This document shows, piece after piece, positions 43,201 to 55,200 of a stretch of 64,000 nt of DNA (positions are counted from its first letter, which is position 1; each line of letters opens with the position of its first letter). The stretch is from Asterias amurensis (taxonomy: Eukaryota > Echinodermata > Asteroidea > Forcipulatida > Asteriidae): the NCBI RefSeq assembly GCF_032118995.1, contig NC_092649.1, positions 27,649,927 to 27,713,926 on the forward strand, in the 5' to 3' direction. The position numbers and the translations under genes were made by a program. A model generated the notes under the pieces. The model searched no databases. It was not told where the DNA came from and saw only the letters and a list, made by a program, of their open reading frames with translations.

Positions 43201-46200
43201 TAAGTTAGGGCTAGTCCTAACTCTTTGTGAAATCGACCCCTGGGCACAAAAGTTTGCTAAGCACAAACAAAACTTCCTTAGAAGAAACAGGTAACCAGCC
43301 AGCATTCCATAAACTTTACATTGTTGCGACTGGTGCCCCCTCATTTGTTTGCCTAGCAACAACCTTAGCAACAGCCATAGCCAGACACAGCTCTAGTTTA
43401 TCTGACTTTCATGTTGAGTGGGTACTAAATGGATATTGATTGACATCAATGAAGTTGACCTTTGTTGCAAGGGAAGGAAGTCGGGGGTTGACTGTAATTT
43501 TTCCTGGAATTACCACATTTACAGGTCGCATATCAACAACAATGAACTTTGTATCAATTTCCCTTTAATGCACTTTCACTTTAAAAGGTTTTTATACCAT
43601 TTGTAGAATGAAGATGAATGTAATGTAATTTACCTAAGAAGTTTCAGAGCAATGTTTTCGAAAGAGTCGCGTAAATACTTGCTAGAATAATTTTCATCTC
43701 CTGAGTACTTTGTGAAATTGTTTGACTCATTTCCCACAGCACCTCAGCAAGTAACACTTTAAGGAAAGCTTTCTACCCCCATTATCTTCGAACCATGTAA
43801 TTTTAATGTAAATCTGTGGATATGGTGTTTTGTGTCATACAAAATGTACCCAGAACCCTTTATAACTGTCAAAACATACATCATTGATTCAGAGTAAAGT
43901 TGGTTTAATTAAGTTGTTTGTGAGCCATTCGGTGAACACTGTTATTGTAAACAGATAATAGATTTGACTTTGTTTGACATGGAAGTTGAGGGGAAAAAAA
44001 CACCTTCCAGACAGGGGGGGGGAAACACACGTGCCCGGCGGACCCCACGAAGAGCCAGTGCATCCTATTTTTCAATTTGGTTCAAATTAGGTGTGGATCC
44101 CTGGCTTCAATTAAGTTCCTTCCCTCCTCAACAACTGGGGCACGAACGGCCCGGCGGCAGGTAACCTGGTTATTTTAACACAGTCAGACAAGAAAACACA
44201 TTTTGATTTTTTGCTTTTTTCCCATCGCAAACTAATGGAATTAGTCATGGGCTTCCTTTTTTTTCTTTTTTCACAGTCGCTGCAAACAAAAAAATAATAT
44301 TATTGTTTGAGGGAGGGGGGAACGGTGTGCTGTGAACATCGTTGTAGTAGTAACACAGTTCTATTGCAGCGTATTTAAAGGGTCACAAAACACAATGTCC
44401 ACAGTTTGGAAATAACGATGGTAGAAAGTTTCCCTTAAAATACTACTAGCTGAGGTGTTGTAGTTTTTGAGAAATGAGTAAACAAGTCACAAAAATAATT
44501 TTTTGTCTCTGAAGATGAAAAATATTTCAGCATGTAAAAGGTATTTTTGTGACATTGTGTACTCATTTCTCAAAAACTACAGCCCGTCAGCTAGTAACAT
44601 TTTAAGGTAAGCTTTCTACTATCATTTTCTTAAAATGCTGTAAAACTGTAAGTTTAATGTAATCTGTGGACATCGTGTTTTGTGCTAAAATAAGTACCCA
44701 AATCCTTTAAAGGCATAAGCATACTTTGGGTTTTTTGAGCTGCTCAATTGTTTTAATCCTATATAAATGTAGATATACAACACTAACATTTCATTTAAAA
44801 AAAGTGAATCTGGAGTGGTTATGTCCTGGCAGGAATATTAATTCGAAATTGGAATAGGCAATTTGGGAAACGTTTCTCAGATTGAATTTTTTGTTTTAAT
44901 CCTTTGAAGGGAGTTGTTTCCTAAAATGTTAATAGGTTTTAAGGGTCATTCATTTTTTGGAGTAATTATCATAAGTATTAACTCCCTTTAAACACCCAAT
45001 CCAATAAACAATGTTTGATAAAAAGAATTTTGTTCACTCTTTCAATCCGCATTATTTGTTTAAATGAAAACAAAATAATCCAAAAACCCTAAGTGTGTCC
45101 TAAACTTCATACCCATTCTCTTTAAGGAGCTGAGACGGTCTAAGGAATGATTTAAGGTCTCGTGACCAGGGGTAATAATGTTTGAAACGCTGTGAAATGC
45201 CATTTGGGTGTGAAAAGCACTTTGAAAAAACTGGTCATAATTATTGTAGACAACTTATTTTTATAGCCATAAAGTAACAACATTTCCTGGGAAGACCAAC
45301 TTAGCTGTCAGAGGCCATAAATCGACCTGTTATCACCAATCTCAGAGAACTGTATTTCTGGTTTGATTTATGATTTTAACCATGGCCTTATCCAAAAATT
45401 AACTGCTGAGAAGGACATGCTTGACAACGCAACAGGGCGTGATTTAAAATAAAATAAAAAAAAGTTCTGAAAGTTTTGGGGGGGAAATTGGTCTTGAGAT
45501 GAAGCCTCCGGAAGACACATGATGTTACGTTCAGGCTGTCTGTTTCGTTTCTTTGCAAATTTAACTTTTAATATATTGTATGTCTAGTCATAAATAAATT
45601 CTTCTTCTGTTTCTTCACTTTTCCATCGCACATGCAAATGGGTATACAACAATACAAAGGCGTGTATGCTTCGTTTTTAAAAGGGCAAGGGCACCAAGGC
45701 ATTTTCTCCTTGGTAAAGGGCACCCCATGAGGAAATTGTAAGTTTCTACTGGAGCATTTCAGGAGCACAAAGGCAATGTCAATGACCAGGGGGCATGGAG
45801 GCAATTGCCCCTTTTTTTACGGTCATCCAAAGTATGTAACATGGGGAGAGGGATCGGATCACATACATGTAAAACTTTACCCCTTCAAAACTACCGTATG
45901 ACAGTTTGACCGGTATCCTGTTCCTTTCTGCTTAACAGAAAAATGTTAGGCAATAACTTTCTCATTCCTGTTTTTGCAGCTAAACAAACTCTTTTGTTTG
46001 CTCCGTGGATTTGTATGATTAGAATCTCTCAAATTAAGTCTTGGTTGAGCATTCTGCTTTATACGAATTTATATCTGAATACCAGGACTGACTGTGGCAA
46101 TACTATGAATGCCCTTTTTTTTTAATATCAAGCTAACATCCCTCAAGCATCTAACCTACTTTTGTGAACTACTTCTCAGTAAAAAAAAAAAAAAAATATT

Positions 46201-49200
46201 TCACTAAACTGGCGGCATGCCGATAACATAGTGAGACGGATTCTCACAGAGTCAATCTATTTCTTTGCCAGTACAGCATTGACAGCTGACATTTTTAATT
46301 CCTCAGGGACTTGCAATCTTCTGAACGAGGTTAATTTCACTGTTCCTTATCATATCAAATGGATTTCATGATAATCATTCTGTTTCCGTGCAAATCAAGA
46401 CTTGTCAAACCATTTTACGAACTTTGAAACGTTCTCTTTTGGGGAATTTATCACCGTACCACTCATTTATTGTTACAAAGAACAATTTTTTAACTGGCAC
46501 AACGGACTAGTAAAAAAAAAGATATGACTCGCCCACCTCTTCAAAAGTCGATTTGCCAAAGGCGGAAATCTTAAAAAGTACGAACTGAAAACAAATGATT
46601 GATTTTCAAAGTCAGAAAGACGGAATTCTGCCAAAAGGCGAAAAAATTTCACCCCTGGTTAGCACTGTATACTCAGTACTTTCCCAAGATCCGTGAACAA
46701 AATCACAGGCATATTACTCGGGTGGGGTTTGAGCCCATGACCCAGGCCTGGAACTTCGTAGTTTTTAGGGCAAGGCCACTTTGGCCTTCGATAGGTGCAA
46801 ATTTTAAGGGCATCAAGGCCAAACAGAAAATTTGTCAAGGGCACGGAGGCCAAAGAACTTTCAAACTAGCTATATTTACAAAACAAGAAAACGGATCTTG
46901 GATTTAAAAGGTGAAAGGGGCACTACGGCCATGGGGGAAAAGGGCACGGCAAACTAGGCCGTAATGACATGGTTATTTTTAAGGGGCATCACGGCCACTT
47001 GAAGGACAACGACGGCAATGGCCGTCGTGGCTGCCGTGATATTCCGGCCCTGATGACCTTTGCACATTTAGCAACTTGACCTCCGAGATTGCCCGGTAGC
47101 TATAGAGGCACTTGGCATCCTATATTTTGGCAACGGGTACGGAAACATTCTGACGATGACTTGAGCAAGCTAGTCAAAACGTTGAGACCAATTAAGAACT
47201 CACTCTGCGGCAGTGCAGTTAATAACGATCCAATAGCTAAAGCAGTCCCCTCTGATTTTCTACCTTCCGCCCAGGTAGTAGTTAAAAAGCAGGACAGTTC
47301 TTTTCAAAACTGAGAACTCTCCCGAAAAATCTGGAACAATCTACTTCGCGGAAGTAGAATATAGCCTAGCAAGTAGACATACAGACATGGTGTTACCGCA
47401 AACCAAATATTTACCTCCCCATGCAATGCCTCAAATCATACATTCTGCAATATTAGCAATCAACTCTCTTCTTACCTTGGGCACTTCAGCTGCGGACTGT
47501 GGCTGGCCATCTTGGACTTGAGATGTTTGCTGCTGCTGCTGCAGTTGAGCTGTCTGTTGTTGTTGTTGTTGCTGTTGTTGTTGGGAAGGGGGTTGTTGTT
47601 GCTGCGGCTGTTGTTGATAACCTGCAGGGATCTGAAACTGTTGGTACTGTCCATTTGCCTGCTGCTGTAAACAATAACAAACAACTGTCAATATAAATTT
47701 GTTTAACTAAAAAAATGAACATAATGAAACACAGGAGATTCCCAATAGAGTGGCATACCTCGGAAAGGCCATTTTCACTATATCGCTTGACGATAACTAA
47801 TAAAACTCGCACCGCAACACCACATGGGCAGTTTGGGGACTTTTAAATGGCTGAAATGAGTGTGAAAAACATTCACCAGTCTCAGAAAAAAACTTTTGCC
47901 ATAAACATATAGACAAATGCGGGTTTGCTGCTTTGCAAACTACAAATGTACTTAAACAGGACTCGAATTTTACACTAGACAGCAGGCCCAATGAGGGGTC
48001 TTCTGACTTTGAATATTAAAACATCGCTCTTTAATTAAAACTGATAAATACATGAATCTTTCACTTCCGTCGAGTATTACCCACTTGACAAATCTTCTCT
48101 TAATGCTTGTTAAAAAAACAAAAAAACTTAAATGTTTGTGGGCGCTGCAAACTTTCCCCCATGTTTCACTGTGAAAATGGCCTCTCCTGCACAAAACATA
48201 GAGGTCTCACTGTATTGCGAAGTGCTCGGTTCATAAAAGAAACGCTTGCGCACTTTCTAATGTGTATTTTACGATAAACATCTTTGACAAACTGTTTAAT
48301 AACCATTAACCAAGTTTATTTTTTAGAAGAGATGTCATGCAAAGAGAATTTCAAAGGAACTTTGAGACACATGATTAAAAACCTGGATGATTGTGAATAG
48401 AAGTTAAATCAGTACAATTATTTGAAACGAGATGAAACGCATGTAAGTTAAATGTGAAAAGTTACTGAGAAGGGATGTGAAACAGATCGTAATTTAAAAT
48501 ACACCTACAAATAATTTTTACTACAAATATGAAATGATTAAAGTACTATTCATAGAAATAAAAACAAAACATCAGAGTAATGCTATTGTTAAGGTCCAAT
48601 ACGCAAGTCATATTTGACTGTCTGCAGATTAACATTTCTATAGACCCCTTGCATGTGTTGACACATGCTCAAAGAGCGCCCTCACTGGGGTCAAAAAGCG
48701 CCCTCACTGGGTCAAAAAAGGTAAATCATTGGTGGATAGCTGTTCTGTGTGAGTAGTGACCTCAGCGCCCCTGTAGCGTTTCACGTTACACAACAGTAGT
48801 TGCCGAAACATAAGCACATTTTGTACATTTTGTAACCACACGAACAAAACAAAGAATGGTATAATTAATGGATTAAAGTTTGGAGTTAATAAATAAAATC
48901 AGTGCATAAAAAGAAACCCTCTGTTTAAAGGCAATGGACACCTTTGGTAATTGTCAAAGATCAGTATTCCAAGTTGTCGTATCCCAACAGATGCATAAAA
49001 TATTAAGTCTGGGACAATTTTGACTCAATTGGTCATTGAAGTTGCAGGAGTTGAAAGGAAAAACACAAATTTTGCACAAATTTGTGTGCTTTCAGATGCC
49101 TTATAAAAGGCTTTAGTCCTGAAGTTTTTTATGATTTTAGTGAGAAATTACCTCTCTGCCCAAAACTATGTTACTACAGTGGGAGCTATTTCTCACAACA

Positions 49201-52200
49201 ACTCTCCATTGCTCATTTTCAAGTAAGTTTTTATGCTAACAATCACTTTCGACTAATTGCCAATAGTGTCCATTGTTTTTGCTTCCCCACCTTGGACACC
49301 TTTCACAGTTTGATGCTTTGACAGAACAAGTAAGACAAAGACGATCTATACCAACATTTACAGTACCCACCAGTGCACAAAGGCATTCCAGAGCAAGAGA
49401 GTAAAGACCTTCATGTGACCAAGCTCCAAACTACTCAAATAATTCAGAAGGAAAGCCTAAAGCACTACCAGACATGATCAATAAGGCACAGACATGCTCT
49501 CAGTCCACAAGAATGCAAAACCACAAAATTAAATTTTCCCAGGTTGGTTTTGTTGTGCAGAGGTTATCAAGCTGTTCTCTTTAACTTACTCCCCCCCCCC
49601 CCCCGACTTGCCTGTGTAGGGCACCAGGGAAGAAGTCCAGACCTTTAAATACCACATAAGTGCACCAGACAGTTTCAAAATTATACACAATGGATGAGTT
49701 CCAATAGACGCCATCTTGCATTTTGGCTCACAGGCCCATAAAACGTTTAGTTTGTTAACCAATCCTCGCTGTTTACTAGCCAATCAGGCAACGAGTTTTG
49801 TGAAATGTGCACGTGCTGCACGCCGTTCTCGCGCAAACGCATGGCTGTGTGTTCCAAATTGCCTGTAAAGATGGCCAATTTACATCATGTGGGAAATATG
49901 TATTTTGAAATAACACATGGCCAGGGCTAAGGCTACAAACTATTATTTAAGAAACTATTATTTAAGAAGTGTCTAAAGAATCAAATAAGCTTGCAACAAA
50001 ACCCTGAAAGTATGACATCAACTTTAAGATCTCTCATTGATTTCCTACCACGCTTTACTAAGAAGGGTATAGTTCAAAGTTCGTGGATAAAAAGCCACTT
50101 GCACTATACTGTGTGCTTCTTCAACTTTACTTTTCAATTATTACCCCAACAAATTTTGAGTTGGCTTGTAAAGTTTTTTATTAAAATATATGTTAGGTGA
50201 CAGTTGTTGCTACATTTCCATTGACTTACAGTGTATATTGTCTATTTGAACTAGATATTGGGGGTCAAACAAAGAACAATTGAGTGAAGCAGGACTTGAA
50301 CATGTGACCTCCTTATTAACATGACGGTGCTCTAATTTCATAAAGCTGATAAGCAGACAAAATTTGCTTAGGAAAAAATTGAGTGGGGCACCAGTCACAA
50401 CAATGTAATTTTGGCTGGTAACCAGTGTCTCTTGAGCAATGCTTTTCTGTGTTTAGCAAGTTTTTGTGCTAACAAGCTTACAGGGGTCTGGAAACTACTA
50501 TGGCAGTGGGTCTGTGTTAATGGAGGACCTCCCTCAGCCATGACATGATTGATTGATTTATGACTGAGGATGTCCTACAATTATGCCCCCCCCCTTCTTG
50601 AACTCCTCCCCTGCCTTCATCCTCCCCACCTTTCCGCCCATTCTTCCTGGAGTGATATTGCATAGAAAAACAGCACTAATGAAAAGAGTAGGACAAATAA
50701 ACCCTTATTGGCAATGAAAATTAAGTTAAGGCCCCCGAAACTATAACTCATTCTTAATGTTTGAATATTGGTTGTCCAAAGGTACATGGGGGTGTTACTT
50801 TTTTTTCCGCCAAGGGAATGTACCACAGCTCTGTGATTGTAGGAAGGGACCCCTAAATCAACTGAGGTGATGTTGCACAGAAAAACAATACTAATGCAAA
50901 GATAAGGACAAATAATCTCACATTGGCAATGTACATTGAGTGAAGGCCCCCTTCGAAACTATAACACATTTGAATGTAGGTCGTCAAATCAATCCCTCAG
51001 GAACACGTTTCACTCTTTCCAGCAAGGGAATGTACCATGGCCCTGTGATTGCAGTCAACTAAGTTGATTCGTCAGCAGGAAACAGCAAGGTGAACAAACA
51101 AAAACTACATTCTCGGCCATGATTGGTCCTTGGCGAGTAGGTCATAGGTCACTGTTTCAGTGACAAAGTCCCACTCTTATGACTGCCTTTTAAGGTGATC
51201 AGACCTTCGCAGCGTAGTGCGTTTTTTCTTTTTCTTTTTCGTTTTTGTCACGATTCTTGCACGTTATGCAGTGACATATATGTGTGGTGAATGTCTCAGA
51301 GGGGACAGCAGATGATTTTGGGAATGTGAGAATCCAGAAGATGAGTGGTACAGCAGATGCCACAGAGCGGAAGAGAAGGAGGAAAAAACTACGTACAACA
51401 GTCACAGAATGTGTGTCGGTAATCTATCTCTCAATGACTTGACAACTCCATGGTTAAAGAGTCGCTTTCGGTCTAGACAAGACTCGTTGATGAAAAAATT
51501 TCAAATCAAGACGACGATCACTGCTTCACCCAGCTAAACTAACTACTCTATGATCTACTGCCATATTTGTTATCATCTTACAATTGGATAAATCTTCAAA
51601 CGAATTGAGCACTAACACTAGTATGTTGTAAAAACAGTGCTGGATTGGTACTTGATCTTATAAATATTTTCTTTCTTTCCGCAAAATTTCTTTCCTCCAC
51701 ATAAAAAAGCATTGAACTAAATAAAACTGTTTGTGTTATCTAAATTTGGAAAATTTTCTGAAATATTTTAATATTTTTTAAAGAATCCTCAAAGTATTTG
51801 TACTGAAGTATGTGGTGTACATTTGATAAACATGGCAATGCAATTCAGAAAATTTCTACACCAATTGTCACCATAAATTGTCAAAGTTATCCCTCCCCCA
51901 AACCAAAATTGTAAAAATGCAATGCTGATAAACTCAACAATGCATAAAACTGTAATAGGTTTTTTCAAAAGAGAGAGAGAGAGGTATTTGGGATATTTCT
52001 GCTTTAAATCAAGAGCAAACGTATTTAACAGTACTGGTATTAAATACCAATACTGGTAAATACGTTTGTAAATGCTAAAGGAATTTTTGTCTCACTGCTA
52101 CGAAAAGTATTCTGTGACATTGTTTAACTATTTTCTCAAAAACTACGGCGCTTTAGCAAGTAATATTATAAGGGAAGCTTTGCACCATCTTTATCTCTAA

Positions 52201-55200
52201 GCAGTATAAGTTTTATGTAAGTCTGTGGACATTGTGTTTTGTGCTACAAAAAATATCTAAACCCTTTAATCTCCCACATCCAGACTTTTCATTATGCCAC
52301 TGGCCAGCCAGGATGGAATGATGAAACATTCCTGTCTGACATCTTAATGAGCAACGGTCAATTTGCAACTCACACAAATCCGGACAGGAATGTTTGTGTG
52401 AACTTGCTGATTTTCCACCGCATTGAGGTTTGGGCTTTGGGCGCAGCGGAACCAGGGGGGAACGTTCAACTACTACACAATGAGTCAGAAATTTATTGTA
52501 ATCCACGAGGGATTGGGGGGAAGGAGGGTGCATCGCAGTAGTGTTATGAGGTCGGTTTTTTGTCCTGCAACACTCAAAACACCAACTGAAAGGTGAGCTG
52601 TAAGTCAATTGCCTCCATGCCCTTAAGCCATTTCCTTGGTGCCCTTGAAATGCTTCTGTAGAAATTTTCAATTGCTTCATAGGCTGACCTCGGCCATTGC
52701 TGCCTTGGTGCCCTTAAAACTCTCCAGTAGAAATTTACAATTTCCTCATGTCCTTGCCCTTTCAAAAATGAAGTATACACGCCTGAATATGTGCAAGAGG
52801 TAACTGAAAAAATGTAGCTACATGTATGGGGAATGAGTGAACATTAATTTTACCATAGACAGGAAAGAGTATAACTCGACATTAAATTCGACATCGAATG
52901 AGCCATCTGCAAGTTAGATTTTAACATTGTCCGGTACAATGACGTGCTTGATCACAAGTAACCACTTAAATTTGAATTCATGAGACTATCTCAGACAGTT
53001 GCTATGTCACATGATTAGGGGCAAGCTTTTGCGTAGTTACATGAGACAGACTATCTCAGACAGTTGCTATGTCACATGATTAGGGGCAAGCTTTTGCGTA
53101 GTTACATGAGACAGACTATCTCAGACAGTTGCTATGTCACATGATTAGGGGCAAGCTTTTGCGTAGTTACATGAGAGATGGTGAATACCCATGCACATTC
53201 TGAATGAATGTGTTTGGCATGGAACCAAGTTTTGCTCATCTGGAGGTTGCTACACAAAAGCTTGCCCCGAACCCTTTGACGTAGCAACTGTCTGTATAGT
53301 CTGAGGAATTCAAATGTAAGTGTTACATTGTGACTAAGCAAGTCATTGTACCAGACATTATCCAAAATCTCACATATGGTTTACTGGAGAGAGGGGGGTA
53401 GGGGTGGTCACAACCAGGTAAAAGGACTGGAGAGAGATGTTAAGAGATTTGACAGATGAGCCAACTGTGAATTATTGTCAATTTGATGCAATTAGCCTAG
53501 GGAGCTGAGTCACAGGAGAGGGTATCAACCTGCTCCAACTCCTTCCCCTTACACCTAGACCCCTTAAAACCAGGTCATCCTTCCATTCCGAAAAAAAAAA
53601 AATATTTTAGAAGTGTAGTGGCCGAGCAGTTAAGAGCACCAAATTCAAACTCTGGTGTTTCTGATCAGCAGAGTGTGGGTTCAAGTCCAAGTCGTGACAC
53701 TTGTTTCCTTAAGTAAGTAACTTAACCATTGCTTCGTCCTTCTGATGGGGCATAAAGCTGTTGGTCTCGTGTGTTTTGTAACAAACGTAAAAGAACTTAT
53801 ACACTTATCGAAAAAGAAGAGGGGTTCGCCTCGGTGTTCCTAGCTGGATTGACAGCATATTGCGCCACAACACCTTGTAAACCATTACATGGTGCTTAGG
53901 ATTAGGATTCATAACTCAAACATAGTCCCACATACCTTGCAGGAAATACTGAATGTTAAAGTGCCTTGAGCGTCACTGAATGACAGATATGCACATTATA
54001 TAATAAGCCACTGTTATAATATCTAAAAAAATTCTGCCCCCAAAAAACGGGGGAGGTCATTACTGTTTAATCAATCAACGCACCCCACCAATTAGATTCA
54101 TACTTGTCTTCAGGCCTGGATTTCAAAAACAATAAACAAGGTGTGGGAATGGAATGCATCGTCAAAGGCTGTGCAGACATTGGGTTAATAGTAATAATAA
54201 TAATAATCAAAGTCTTGTATAGTGCCGGTATCCGCCAATGCAGGCGCTTATGGCGCTTGATTTTCAATTCATTTCTAAGCACAACAGAGTTGGAAAACCC
54301 CCAAGACTTTTTAAATGACATAATTTAAGGTAAAAAATATTATAATAAAGGCCCCTTCTATATACAGCCCCCAAGTACAAGTAACCACTTAAATTTTAAT
54401 TCCTCAGACTATCCAGACAGTTGCTTTGTCAAATGATTAGGGGCAAGCTTTTGCGTAAGTAAGAGACAATGCTAACACAGCCCCAAAAATAACCAGTGAA
54501 ACTCAGGAGTGATTTTGAAACTCTGATGTAAACCTCTCAGGAGTGTTTCAAAACAGTTTACACTTATGAGCCAGTCAAACAATTTCAAACAATCATTGTT
54601 TTTTGTTGTTCTGTGACTCGTTTTCTTTTTTCCTAACAATTTCAGTGTTCTATGAACCGTGCAAGTCTTGCAAAAATGTGTAAGTCTTGCACGTATTAAA
54701 CATTTAAGGACCCCTTAAGTCCCACATACATTGCTTTAAAGCGTGAAGGAAATAAATTCACTACTCTAATGAGTTCCAATGCTCGTCTTTGCACAAGACG
54801 TGCCAAGTCTATTAAGATTTCCAACCAGCCCACATGCTTCATTTCAATTATCTCTTGATTTGCATTTTCATAATTGATGCACTAGATTCTGTCTTTCATG
54901 GATACTAAAAGAACATCAACAACAAAATGTCTACTCCCTTGAGTTACCTGCGAAAGACATCAGACAAAAAAGGTGGAGTTGGGGAAGGTCCAAGCCTAAT
55001 CTATGTGTCAACCCATGTAACAAGGAGCCCAAGGTAAGGCATTTAAAAAAATAATTATTACACATTGTCCTGCCCTGGCGAATAGGCACCATGAATTGCA
55101 AATTTGAGTACCCCTACAATCAGCGATGGGGGCGTGAGAGCCCCTAAAATATTCTTTATCATCATTGGGGGGGGGGGGGGAGAGACATTTCTCAATCACT

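Larger units (their letters stand above)
41384..47475. other. WNK: WNK intron(s), 6 kb
   Basis: Holds repeats at 41440-41670, 41721-41883, 43089-43243, 44379-44706, 44711-45121, 45659-45810 and 46655-46760. The exon phases on each side suggest a small exon hidden here, which I could not locate. Confidence 0.5.

Noticed and set aside
53620..53700. A functional tRNA gene
   Set aside because: The A and B boxes are there but the acceptor stem does not close and the block continues into a SINE body.
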